From NCBI RefSeq assembly GCF_000745775.1, contig NZ_JQJY01000002.1, forward strand, positions 620,001 through 684,000: a DNA stretch of 64,000 nucleotides. Direction: 5' to 3'. Origin of the DNA: Flavobacterium sp. ASV13 (GTDB taxonomy: Bacteria > Bacteroidota > Bacteroidia > Flavobacteriales > Flavobacteriaceae). The notes beneath the pieces were generated by a model, which saw nothing but the letters and a program-made list of their open reading frames with translations, was not told where the DNA came from and did no database searches. The position numbers were made by a program, and so were the translations under genes. Shown here one piece after another: positions 1 to 8,287 of the stretch (position 1 is its first letter; each line of letters starts with the position of its first letter).

Positions 1-30
1 ATTGCGGGCTTAAATTAAATTTTAAAACGT

Positions 31-38
31 TACTTTTG
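31..38 (+). promoter_or_regulatory. probable -7 element for rseP
   Basis: TACTTTTG fits the Bacteroidota -7 consensus TAnnTTTG and lies 28 bases before the rseP start codon. No convincing -33 TTTG is visible upstream, partly because the window starts here, so the promoter is only half supported. Confidence 0.5.
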
Positions 39-66
39 TGCGTTAAATACGAACTAAAATTATAAA

Positions 67-1407
67 ATGGATATAGTTATCAAACTCTCTCAATTTCTAT
101 TGAGTTTATCTTTACTTATTATTCTTCATGAATTAGGGCATTTTATCCCTGCTAAATTATTCAAAACCAGAGTCGAAAAATTTTACTTATTTTTTGATGT
201 TAAATATTCTCTATTAAAAAAGAAAATCGGCGAAACAGAATACGGAATTGGATGGCTTCCGCTTGGAGGTTATGTAAAAATCTCTGGAATGATCGACGAA
301 AGTATGGACAAAGAACAAATGGCTTTGCCACCTCAGCCATGGGAATTTCGTTCTAAACCAGCTTGGCAACGTTTGATTATTATGCTTGGAGGTGTTACGG
401 TAAACTTTATCCTGGCTTTTATTATATATATAGGAATGGCTTTTGTTTATGGCGATACTTATATTGCAAATTCTGATTTGAAAGATGGTGTATGGATAAC
501 CAATCCTGTAATGGAAAAAATTGGAATAAAAACAGGAGATAAAATTATCTCTATTGATGGTCAAAAAATTGAAAACTTTGATGATGACACCAACATGAAG
601 GTCATCATGGCAAAAGAAATTTTAATTGAGAGCAACGGACAACAGAAAACCATCAAAATGCCGACTGATTTTGTTGATCAGTTATCTAAACACGAGAAAG
701 GTTTTTTAATTGATACCCGAATGCCTTTTGTTGTCGGAAGCGTTCAAGATGATTCGCCAAATACTTCGCTTAAACCAAAAGATCTACTTGTTACATTAAA
801 TGGACAAGAAGCTAAATATTATGATCAGGTTAAAGTAATTTTAAGTGCAAATAAAGGAAAAACAATTCAAGCTGTTGTTTTACGTGATTTAAAACAAACT
901 CCTATTACGCTTAAGGTTTCTGCAAAAGGAACTATAGGTGTTGTTCCAGGTGGTTTAGATATCAAATCATTAGAAAAATTAGGATACTACAAAGTAAGTA
1001 CGAAAGAATATACTTTTCTGGAATCTATTCCTGTTGGACTTGCGAAAGGAAAAGATCGTCTGATAGGTTACGGAAAACAATTAAAAATGATTTTTAATCC
1101 AGAAACTAAAGCTTATAAACAAGTGGGTGGTTTTGCTGCGATTTATAACATTTTTCCGAGTTCTTGGAGCTGGGAAGCTTTCTGGAATATTACCGCTATT
1201 TTGTCAATTATGCTTGGAGTGATGAATTTATTACCAATTCCGGCTCTTGATGGAGGTCATGTGATGTTTTTATTATATGAAATTGTTAGTGGCAAAAAAC
1301 CAAGCGATAAATTCCTTGAAAACGCCCAAATGGTTGGCTTCGTACTACTTATAGCGTTGCTTTTGTTCGCAAACGGAAACGATATTTATAAGGCAATTAT
1401 GAAGTAG
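67..1407 (+). CDS. rseP: RIP metalloprotease RseP (site-2 protease)
   Basis: This is an intramembrane zinc metalloprotease of the M50 site-2 protease family. In other bacteria it makes the second cut in membrane anti-sigma factors and clears signal-peptide remnants in the inner membrane. The zinc motif HELGH is at residues 21-25 in the first membrane helix, and the third ligand motif LDGGH is at about 394-398 in a late helix. The middle part, about 150-310, has the length of two PDZ domains. At 446 residues it is full length for the family. The ATG start follows a -7 element, and two tRNA genes follow downstream. The ECF sigma factor with a membrane partner at 22.6-23.6 kb is one possible client system, but nothing in the sequence proves it. 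Confidence 0.95.
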   Translation: MDIVIKLSQFLLSLSLLIILHELGHFIPAKLFKTRVEKFYLFFDVKYSLLKKKIGETEYGIGWLPLGGYVKISGMIDESMDKEQMALPPQPWEFRSKPAWQRLIIMLGGVTVNFILAFIIYIGMAFVYGDTYIANSDLKDGVWITNPVMEKIGIKTGDKIISIDGQKIENFDDDTNMKVIMAKEILIESNGQQKTIKMPTDFVDQLSKHEKGFLIDTRMPFVVGSVQDDSPNTSLKPKDLLVTLNGQEAKYYDQVKVILSANKGKTIQAVVLRDLKQTPITLKVSAKGTIGVVPGGLDIKSLEKLGYYKVSTKEYTFLESIPVGLAKGKDRLIGYGKQLKMIFNPETKAYKQVGGFAAIYNIFPSSWSWEAFWNITAILSIMLGVMNLLPIPALDGGHVMFLLYEIVSGKKPSDKFLENAQMVGFVLLIALLLFANGNDIYKAIMK

Positions 1408-1438
1408 AAAAAAAAATGAATAAAAAGAGTTAAAATAT

Positions 1439-1469
1439 TTTTGAGAAACTAAAAATTCGATTATATTTG
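1439..1469 (+). promoter_or_regulatory. promoter of the tRNA-Asn pair
   Basis: A TTTTG at 1439-1443 and TATATTTG at 1462-1469 are separated by 18 bases. This is close to the ideal Bacteroidota sigma-A promoter (-33 TTTG, -7 TAnnTTTG). The first tRNA starts 25 bases downstream. Confidence 0.75.
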
Positions 1470-1493
1470 CACTCGCTAAAAAGAGCAACACTT

Positions 1494-1567
1494 TCCTCCT
1501 TAGCTCAGTTGGTTAGAGCATCTGACTGTTAATCAGAGGGTCCTTGGTTCGAGCCCAAGAGGGGGAG
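1494..1567 (+). tRNA. tRNA-Asn (GTT), copy 1
   Basis: A complete cloverleaf can be drawn. The acceptor stem is TCCTCCT with AGGGGGA, including one G-U pair. The anticodon stem TCTGA/TCAGA encloses a loop with GTT at 1528-1530, and the T arm is CTTGG-TTCGAGC-CCAAG. CCA is not encoded, as is usual in this phylum. Confidence 0.96.
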
Positions 1568-1605
1568 CAACTTTTTTTAGCAAACATATTTACCTTTAAG
1601 GTGAT

Positions 1606-1679
1606 TCCTCCTTAGCTCAGTTGGTTAGAGCATCTGACTGTTAATCAGAGGGTCCTTGGTTCGAGCCCAAGAGGGGGAG
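1606..1679 (+). tRNA. tRNA-Asn (GTT), copy 2
   Basis: This is a base-for-base repeat of the preceding tRNA, 38 bases after it, with the anticodon GTT at 1640-1642. The two copies probably share one transcript, because the promoter lies before copy 1 and a terminator directly follows copy 2. Confidence 0.96.
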
Positions 1680-1682
1680 CTT

Positions 1683-1720
1683 AAAAAAAAAAGACTATCA
1701 TTTACGATAGTCTTTTTTTT
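1683..1720. terminator. terminator after the tRNA-Asn pair
   Basis: The stem GACTATC/GATAGTC (1693-1699 with 1706-1712) is extended by an A-run on the left and a T-run on the right. It can end transcription from the tRNAs on the plus strand and from the gene at 1766-2458 on the minus strand. Confidence 0.85.
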
Positions 1721-1765
1721 GTTTTATATCAAAGTAAAGTTCATTCCTTCATTCTCTCTGCATTT

Positions 1766-2458
1766 TTATTGTTTTGCTACTTTATTAGCTAGATTTTTAC
1801 TTTCAAACAAAACCATCATCTCATTTGCTTTTTCTGGCTTGTTAATGGCTTTTAATGATTCGGCGCAACGATAGTAATAAATTGGATCTAGATTTTTGCC
1901 TACTTCTATCAATTCACCGTAATATTTAGCTGCAGATTCCATGTCACCTTCAAAATACGATTTGTCTGCTACTTTTTTAAGCATATCGGTATTTTTATAG
2001 CCTTTATCGACCACTTTTGTGTAAGTTTTTGAAATATCAATATCTATATATTTTGGCGCTTCCGTAGGGCGTGCTACTGCCACTTTTACTGGCTCTACCT
2101 TTTCATCAGGAATATCGATGACTACTTTTGACATTAGCGGTACTTCCGTTTGTTTCAATTTGGGTTTTCTGTAAATTGGAGTTACAGTTCTAGTGTTATT
2201 TGGACCAAGATCATAAGTATTAACCATATCTAGTTTTGAAACTTCGTATTTTGTAACTCTTCTTCCAAAGGTCATATTTATTGTTTCTTCAACATAGTAA
2301 GCTTCTATAACAAGATCATTATCTGACTTCTTGTCTGATTGTAAATGTGTACTTCCAGCCGATGCTATAACAGGGGCTTTTGAAACTGCTTTTTGCGCAA
2401 AACAGCTAAAAGGAACAACACACACAATTGCCACAAAAATTTCTGCATAATTTTTCAT
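1766..2458 (-). CDS. secreted protein with TPR-like C-terminal helices
   Basis: A 230-residue protein of unknown function. It begins with a Sec signal peptide (hydrophobic stretch about 7-20, ending in SCFAQ), so it is exported. The middle region is rich in Lys, Val and Pro without a recognisable domain. Residues about 165-225 form helical repeats (SYFEGDMESAAKYYGELIE, then YYYRCAESLKAINKPEKA). These resemble the TPR block that precedes the barrel and peptidoglycan-binding domains in flavobacterial OmpA-like proteins, but no OmpA domain follows. The gene stands alone and shares a bidirectional terminator with the tRNAs. It may be an adaptor of an envelope complex; that is inference. Confidence 0.75.
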   Translation of the reverse strand: MKNYAEIFVAIVCVVPFSCFAQKAVSKAPVIASAGSTHLQSDKKSDNDLVIEAYYVEETINMTFGRRVTKYEVSKLDMVNTYDLGPNNTRTVTPIYRKPKLKQTEVPLMSKVVIDIPDEKVEPVKVAVARPTEAPKYIDIDISKTYTKVVDKGYKNTDMLKKVADKSYFEGDMESAAKYYGELIEVGKNLDPIYYYRCAESLKAINKPEKANEMMVLFESKNLANKVAKQ

Positions 2459-2601
2459 GATAATTTTGATTAAGTTGTTTATTTCAAAAAACTATAGTAA
2501 AGGTAGTTATACTTCTTTTTTTATGTTTATTTAACCCGTAAACAACCTTAAAAGACGTTTAAATACGGTTTTTAAGCACTAGACATAGTAAAATATCAAC
2601 A

Positions 2602-2636
2602 AAAAAAGCGCCGCAATTTCTTGCAGCGCTTTTTCT
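2602..2636 (-). terminator. terminator of the C1 peptidase gene
   Basis: The stem AGCGCCGC/GCAGCGCT (2607-2614 with 2623-2630) has one mismatch. On the minus strand it is followed by a run of T, 21 bases past the peptidase stop codon. Confidence 0.8.
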
Positions 2637-2656
2637 ATTTTTAAATCGGAATAAAA

Positions 2657-3853
2657 TTAAACCCCTAATTTCTTAGCAATCTCAGCAGGAATTCCGCCTT
2701 TGTTTACTAACAATGCAGTCGTTTTATATTTCACGAAATTTTTAGTTACAAACAAGAAACCTTTGTAGTCGTTTGTTTCTCCCCAAGAATTTTTTACGAT
2801 ATAATATTCTTTTCCGGTTTGATCTTTTGCAAGACCAATAATATGCATTCCGTGGTCGTCTGTTGTTGTGTAATTATCAAACGCAGCCTGACGCATTTCT
2901 GGTGTAATTTCTGGTTCCGCTTTTGGTCCGTTGAACATGTCTGCTTTTTCTTCAGCTGTCATGTCGTCAAATTTCTTTGTTGGTACATACGCCACACCAT
3001 TTTTCCAGCTAAAGCTTTTCTCACTTACGTCAGTTGCCCAGGCTACTGTATATCCTTTTTTCAATGCATTGTCAATAACATCCGTCATATCATTAACTTT
3101 TACATTGTAAACCTGATCTAATGACCAGTTGTCTGGCACCATCATTGTTGTTTTTTGGTAATAAGGAGAAGTTGTAAATGAAGACATTTCAATATATTCA
3201 TCTGGATTAATTCCTACTACTTCTTTAGCAAAAGACTGTGGTGTATAGTTTTTCCCTTTATAAGTGAAGTTATCCGGCGCTTTTCCTAAATAAGAATCAA
3301 TAACTGCTGCGTATGCTTTTTGCCAGTTTGGAGTCAATTCTCCATTTGGATTTTTCACAACCGCTGCAAGAACTCCTTCTATAAGAGCTGCCATTTCAGC
3401 AAATTTATTTTTGTCTGTTCCGTAGTTTAATCCTGTGTAAACTTCTCTCGGAACAGTTCCGTATTTTTTATACATATTAATTACATCGTGCAAAGCTCCT
3501 CCATCACCTAAAGTGATTGCTCCGTGCATACGAACATAATTTACGCCTTTGTCAACATACACATTTCTTGCTGAAAAAACCTGAGACAATTCTACTGGCT
3601 GTTTTCCTAAACGAATCATTTCTGATTCTAAGAATGAGTTTGTTGAATAACTCCAGCAAGTTCCAGAAGATCCCTGAGATTTTACTGATGTTGTTCCTAA
3701 GTTAACTACTTCAGTGAATTTAAAGTTCTCTTTACTTTTATCACTTGCATTCAACTTTAATGAGTTTACCAAAATGTCTTGCGCAAAACAGCCGCCTACA
3801 GCAACAAAAAATGCAGATGCAGCAAAAACTGATTTCATTGTATTTTTATACAT
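2657..3853 (-). CDS. secreted C1-family cysteine peptidase (bleomycin hydrolase/aminopeptidase C type)
   Basis: A papain-fold cysteine peptidase. The catalytic cysteine lies in GTCWSY about 60 residues into the protein. The catalytic His is in HGMHIIGL and the Asn in VKNSWGE near the C-terminus. That order and the roughly 400-residue length match bleomycin hydrolase/PepC (C1B) enzymes, which act as aminopeptidases on peptides. Unlike cytosolic PepC, it has an N-terminal signal sequence ending in GGCFAQ, so it should act in the periplasm or outside the cell; a lipoprotein form at that Cys cannot be excluded. An upstream in-frame TTG at 3859 is less likely than the ATG at 3853. A further ATG at 3838 would leave a cleaner signal peptide. 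Confidence 0.88.
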   Translation of the reverse strand: MYKNTMKSVFAASAFFVAVGGCFAQDILVNSLKLNASDKSKENFKFTEVVNLGTTSVKSQGSSGTCWSYSTNSFLESEMIRLGKQPVELSQVFSARNVYVDKGVNYVRMHGAITLGDGGALHDVINMYKKYGTVPREVYTGLNYGTDKNKFAEMAALIEGVLAAVVKNPNGELTPNWQKAYAAVIDSYLGKAPDNFTYKGKNYTPQSFAKEVVGINPDEYIEMSSFTTSPYYQKTTMMVPDNWSLDQVYNVKVNDMTDVIDNALKKGYTVAWATDVSEKSFSWKNGVAYVPTKKFDDMTAEEKADMFNGPKAEPEITPEMRQAAFDNYTTTDDHGMHIIGLAKDQTGKEYYIVKNSWGETNDYKGFLFVTKNFVKYKTTALLVNKGGIPAEIAKKLGV

Positions 3854-4139
3854 AATCAAAGGATTTAAATAGTTGACTAATTAGTAGCCCGTATTATATT
3901 TTTGTTACAAAACAATTAAATAATCGGTAAAAAAACTATTATTTAACAGTTAATGTTTATACAATCTTTTTATTATGCGTTTAAATCTTACAAATTATAC
4001 AATCTGAGTTTTTTAATTAGAAAATTTGCCAATTAGATAATTAGAAAATTTTTCTTCAAAATAGTACTTTCAAAATACTCGCTATTATTTGCAAATAAAT
4101 AGTACTTTAGTTCTTGAAAATGCCACATCAAAACCGGAC

Positions 4140-4937
4140 ATGTACGAACTGGAAAAAGAAACTTATTTAGGCAATACCAAAAACATCTTCAATACTCAAG
4201 AGGGAATTGCAGTTGTTGAAACGGAGTATCAAAACAAGGTTTACGAAGGCTGGCATTCGCACAATAACGCCCATATAACGCTTTTTTTAAAAGGAGGCAC
4301 GACGGAGAAAAGAAAAAATTTCAGCGAAACGGTCGGTCCGGGTTCACTATTATTTTATCACAGCGACGAATTACATTTAAATCAGAATACACTTTTTCCT
4401 TCCCGAAACATCAATATCGAAATTGAAGAAAATCTGCTCAAAGAACTTCAAATCTCTGAAGCTGTAATCGAAAAATCAATTCAAAATGAAACTTTTACCA
4501 AGTTTTTAATTTTAAAGATTTTTAAAGAAACACTTACTGCCGATGCTTTTTCTGCCGATACAATTAAGATGTTGTTTTCTCAATTAACTGTTGCTAATAC
4601 TCATTTGGATCGATTTGAAAAAAGTCCGTTTTGGGTAAAAAGTTTAAATGAATTATTAAACGATTGTTGGAATGAAAACCCAAATCTGCAGGATTTGGCA
4701 TTGGTTTTAAACCTCAACCCTATTACCATTTCAAAACATTTTCCTAAATATTTTGGATGCACTTTGGGCGAATATATGCGTCGTATTAAAATCAATCGTT
4801 CGCTTTCGCTGATACAATCTAATGAAATTAATTTGACTGAAATCGCTTTAGAATGCGGATTTTCAGATCAAAGCCATTTTATCCGGACTTTTAAAACACA
4901 AACCGGATTTCTGCCTAAACAATTTCAAAAATTATAG
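4140..4937 (+). CDS. AraC-family transcriptional regulator
   Basis: The N-terminal part has cupin-like sensor features (HSHNNAHITLFLKGG, then PGSLLFYHSDELH), suggesting a small-molecule binding fold. The last about 100 residues hold the double helix-turn-helix of AraC/XylS proteins, with LQDLALVLNLNPITISKHF as the first and LTEIALECGFSDQSHFIRTF as the recognition helix of the second. The open frame extends to a TTG at 4089, but the first ATG, at 4140, is the better start. The gene points at the CPBP protease gene 77 bases downstream, and they may be co-regulated. The effector is unknown. Confidence 0.85.
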   Translation: MYELEKETYLGNTKNIFNTQEGIAVVETEYQNKVYEGWHSHNNAHITLFLKGGTTEKRKNFSETVGPGSLLFYHSDELHLNQNTLFPSRNINIEIEENLLKELQISEAVIEKSIQNETFTKFLILKIFKETLTADAFSADTIKMLFSQLTVANTHLDRFEKSPFWVKSLNELLNDCWNENPNLQDLALVLNLNPITISKHFPKYFGCTLGEYMRRIKINRSLSLIQSNEINLTEIALECGFSDQSHFIRTFKTQTGFLPKQFQKL

Positions 4938-5014
4938 AGAGGCAAATTTCATTCTATTTTTTGGTTTTGATTCGGGATATTTTTGTCTCATCATAAATCA
5001 TTAAATACAATCAA

Positions 5015-5875
5015 ATGGAAACGCTTACTTTAAAACAAAAAACGTTTAATTCCCCAATAACAAAAATCATTCTTGCTTTACTCACTTTTATGGCAGTTGT
5101 TATTATTAGTCAACAAATTGCTGTAAAATTACTAGCCTTAACACCACTTGAAAAAGATTTCCGAAACCTTTTAAAAGGGCTTTTTGTTTCTGCTTTATGC
5201 ATTTTCAGTTACATTCTTTTCTTTAAAAAATATGACAAAAGAACAATCGAAGAATTTTCTAAAAAAGGACTTGCAAAAAATCTTATTCTTGGCACTCTCA
5301 TTGGTTTTACCTTACAATCTCTTACTATTTTAGTAATCTACCTAAACGGAAGCTACAGTGTTGTGAACATTAACCCAATTTCATTCATTCTGATTCCTTT
5401 TACTATTATGTTTACGGTTGCTATTATTGAAGAAATATTAGTGCGTGGAATTATATTTAGAATTGTAGAAGAAAAACTGGGAAGTTATATTTCTCTTACC
5501 TTATCTTCAGTACTGTTTGGTATTTTTCATTTAGCAAATCCTCATGGTACTTTGATTTCGGCAATATGCATAACTATGGCAGGTTTTATGCTTGGAGCTG
5601 CTTTCATTTACAGCCGTAATTTATGGTTTCCGATAGCCTTGCATTTTGCCTGGAATTTTACACAATCTGGAATTTATGGTGCAATAACATCTGGAAACGA
5701 AAAAACGAATAGTTTATTAAATGCTAAAATACAAGGTCCAGAATTCATTACCGGGGGAGAATTTGGTCCTGAAGGATCTATTCAGGCTATTTTATTCTGT
5801 GCAGTAGGAGCCATTGTACTATTAGCTTTAAGCCGAAAAGAAAACAAAATAATTAAGCCTTATTGGAAAAAATAA
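5015..5875 (+). CDS. CPBP-family intramembrane glutamic protease
   Basis: A 286-residue polytopic membrane protein of the CPBP (Rce1/Abi-like) family. The signature motifs are in the expected order: EEILVRG (the EExxxR catalytic pair and Arg) at about 141-147, then FGIFHLANP, then HFAWNF. About seven hydrophobic segments are seen. Bacterial members act in bacteriocin self-immunity, peptide maturation or stress signalling; the substrate here cannot be told. The AraC-type regulator just upstream on the same strand may control it. A strong terminator follows. Confidence 0.9.
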   Translation: METLTLKQKTFNSPITKIILALLTFMAVVIISQQIAVKLLALTPLEKDFRNLLKGLFVSALCIFSYILFFKKYDKRTIEEFSKKGLAKNLILGTLIGFTLQSLTILVIYLNGSYSVVNINPISFILIPFTIMFTVAIIEEILVRGIIFRIVEEKLGSYISLTLSSVLFGIFHLANPHGTLISAICITMAGFMLGAAFIYSRNLWFPIALHFAWNFTQSGIYGAITSGNEKTNSLLNAKIQGPEFITGGEFGPEGSIQAILFCAVGAIVLLALSRKENKIIKPYWKK

Positions 5876-5897
5876 AAAAAATTTACTCGCAATTATA

Positions 5898-5937
5898 AAA
5901 AAACACCCGACAAAAATTGTCGGGTGTTTTTTTATTT
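5898..5937. terminator. bidirectional terminator between convergent genes
   Basis: A perfect stem ACACCCGACA/TGTCGGGTGT (5903-5912 with 5919-5928), flanked by an A-run and a T-run, lies between the CPBP protease gene and the BamA-like gene. It can stop transcription from both sides. Confidence 0.9.
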
Positions 5938-5999
5938 TTCAATATTCACGTTTCGCTATTCACTTCTTACTAATTACTAATCACTTTTCACTAAAAAAA

Positions 6000-7199
6000 C
6001 TACCTCATCCAATTACTTCCAAAAACAATGTAATACGCCCAATCTTCATTACCTTTTGCAACATCAATTCCCATTCGAAGTTTAAATTTTCGGGCGATTA
6101 AATATCTAAAACCTGTTCCGTAACTGTAAACGACAGGCTTCTGAAATGCTTTATCCCAATCATCAAATGCACTTGCAAGACCACCAAATCCCATCAAACT
6201 CCATCTTCGATACAAATCCCAACGAAACTCAAGTTCGTTTACAATACTGGTGTTTCCCATATATCTGGCCGCCGGAATTCCTCTTAAATTGATTCCCGGT
6301 TTAAGATAAAAAGGCGGACTTCCCAACGCCTGCTCCCCTTCAATCCTTAGTCCGCCAATTAATTTATCCGTTATTGGATAATAACCTATTGCAGACAAAT
6401 TAATACGCCAGAAATTATAATCACTTCCTAGTCCTTTATCTGACCAGAAAAAATCTGACTGAATTCGTATTCCTTTATCTGGTGTAAATATATTGTCACG
6501 CCCGTCAAATTGAAGCGCTGCCCCTAACTGACTTACTGTACTTTCAATATCACCTGGTTTAACAAACGGAGGCGGTAGATTAAAGTCGGGCAGATTTATT
6601 TTTGAATTTAAAAACAAATATTGTGGTCCGGCACTCCATTTTTCATTGTTAAATTGTTTTAGCCATTGTGTATAAAAAACCGAAGATCTAAAATTCAATT
6701 TAAATTCCTGATCATCTCCGGGAAGATTATTGGCATAAAAAGACAGATTTATATCTCCGTACGCTGCTCCAACACGATATAGTATTTTTGGTTTTACTAA
6801 AGTTGCAGAACGAAATGCTCCTACCATCCAGCTGTTATTTGCCGTGTACATTCCGAATCCTCCGGTTATATCCGGGTTTATAAACCGTTTTTTTCCATCT
6901 TCATCGATCACAGGATTTCGTTTTTTAAGAAAAACTGGAGCCAAAGCACCTCCAAATCCTCCTAAAGCCGGTTCAGATATAATGGCTGGAACTACCAGAA
7001 AACCATTTGCATAAATTAAAAAATTACTTAAATCGATAGCTCCATCAAGAGAATCTCTATAACGCATATTTTTAGGTTCCGATGTTGTTGTTGCTGTTGT
7101 TGTTTGCGAAGTCATTCCTGTGTAAGACAAGAGAAACATGACAATAATTAATCTGGTCTTCCAAATACTTTTTCGATCAAAAAGGCATTTTTTTTTCAT
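6000..7199 (-). CDS. BamA/TamA-like (Omp85) outer-membrane barrel protein
   Basis: A 399-residue protein with an N-terminal signal sequence ending near SYTGMTSQ and a C-terminal half rich in alternating beta strands. Strand-turn segments such as QLGAALQFDGRDNIFTPDKG and LRGIPAARYMGNTSIVNELEF are typical of the surface-antigen (Bac_surface_Ag) barrel of BamA, TamA and patatin-linked barrels. It is too short to carry the five POTRA domains of BamA, so it is an accessory barrel, not the essential assembly protein. It is the last gene of the minus-strand envelope cluster and lies 36 bases from the preceding barrel gene. A secretion or lipid-transfer role is possible but not shown. Confidence 0.8.
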   Translation of the reverse strand: MKKKCLFDRKSIWKTRLIIVMFLLSYTGMTSQTTTATTTSEPKNMRYRDSLDGAIDLSNFLIYANGFLVVPAIISEPALGGFGGALAPVFLKKRNPVIDEDGKKRFINPDITGGFGMYTANNSWMVGAFRSATLVKPKILYRVGAAYGDINLSFYANNLPGDDQEFKLNFRSSVFYTQWLKQFNNEKWSAGPQYLFLNSKINLPDFNLPPPFVKPGDIESTVSQLGAALQFDGRDNIFTPDKGIRIQSDFFWSDKGLGSDYNFWRINLSAIGYYPITDKLIGGLRIEGEQALGSPPFYLKPGINLRGIPAARYMGNTSIVNELEFRWDLYRRWSLMGFGGLASAFDDWDKAFQKPVVYSYGTGFRYLIARKFKLRMGIDVAKGNEDWAYYIVFGSNWMR

Positions 7200-7235
7200 T
7201 GCAAAATATGTTTCTTCCTGTAAATAGGAAATTGA

Positions 7236-8213
7236 TTATTTAGGTTGCTCTTTCTGAAAACTGAATACATGTGCCAGTGTTAAAAAAAATGTATTTCCCT
7301 GAAACCTGTTTACAGCTCCAATTTCAGAAACCCAGCGCAATCCAGCTGTAGTTTTGCATCCAATATGAAAATAATTCACCTCAGCACCTAAAGCTCCAAC
7401 TCTGTCTTTGTCTGGTTCCAGAAGCAACGTCCCAACCGGTATTTCATCATTAGATACTTTATATTGTAGATAATAGATTAATCCTGCATTCAAAATTCCA
7501 GTTGGAGCAGTTTTTTCGGCATTCATCATATAAAAAGTTTTGCCCAAACCTCCTTCGATACTTAAAATATCACCTGTTTTTATATCGGTATCTTTCTTTT
7601 TGCCGTTGATTTCGTAAGCGGCCAAAATCGAGAAATGAGTTGTTTTTTTGTCATTAAAAAACAAAGTTGTTCCTCCCGAAAATTCGTTCATAAACATTCC
7701 TAATCCGCTGTTGTTACTTCCTCCCAACTCATATTCCCCTGTAGGAAGATACAATTGATAACTAAAAACAAAATCTGCTCTTTTATGATGCCAGCCTAAT
7801 TGAATAGGCTGTACGAGCATATCAGTAAAAGCAAAAGAACTTTTTGAATCTACATAACTTCCCTGAATCGCATTTGATGCAAAAGCAACTAAAAGAGTTG
7901 CGCCATAATTTGCGCCAAGAATTTTAAAATCGCTCACATAATTTGCACCTATACCAGTTAAAAACATATTAATATCTGGATTTGCAATGGATTTGTCTCC
8001 ATCGGAATTTCTTAAAGAACCTGCTTCATAAAAATATCCAGGCACATAAACTGTGAGCATATTTTCTGGAGCCTGAGTTCCCGATTGTAGTCCGGAAGAT
8101 CCAAGAATATGACCTCCTTTAAGCTGCGCATAACCTGATAAATGCATCAATATTATTAAAGATAAAACAACTGATTTTTTGATTTGATTATGTTGATTTA
8201 ATTCCGTTTTCAT
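7236..8213 (-). CDS. outer-membrane barrel of the MetA phenol-degradation family
   Basis: A 325-residue exported protein (signal segment about 13-29, ending SGYAQ). It resembles the 'MetA-pathway of phenol degradation' barrels that occur as putative channels for hydrophobic compounds. The supporting features are the N-terminal APENMLTVYVPGYFYEAGSL segment, repeated amphipathic strands and Gly/aromatic turns. It is 74 bases after the membrane AraC regulator and 36 bases before the Omp85-like barrel, so the three are probably one transcript. Substrate unknown; the family name reflects history rather than proven phenol uptake. Confidence 0.72.
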   Translation of the reverse strand: MKTELNQHNQIKKSVVLSLIILMHLSGYAQLKGGHILGSSGLQSGTQAPENMLTVYVPGYFYEAGSLRNSDGDKSIANPDINMFLTGIGANYVSDFKILGANYGATLLVAFASNAIQGSYVDSKSSFAFTDMLVQPIQLGWHHKRADFVFSYQLYLPTGEYELGGSNNSGLGMFMNEFSGGTTLFFNDKKTTHFSILAAYEINGKKKDTDIKTGDILSIEGGLGKTFYMMNAEKTAPTGILNAGLIYYLQYKVSNDEIPVGTLLLEPDKDRVGALGAEVNYFHIGCKTTAGLRWVSEIGAVNRFQGNTFFLTLAHVFSFQKEQPK

Positions 8214-8287
8214 TGTTCTTGCATTTAAAATTAATGAGACTTAATAATCCTATTTATCAACGACTTGTCATCAGTTTGAATATTATT

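Noticed and set aside
1494..1679. Tandem tRNA-Asn copies as an integration (att) site
   Set aside because: No integrase or mobile genes nearby and the flanks are ordinary core genes; simple tRNA duplication explains it.
4089..4139. N-terminal extension of the AraC gene from a TTG
   Set aside because: The ATG at 4140 gives a normal start; the extension has no domain and begins with a rare start codon.
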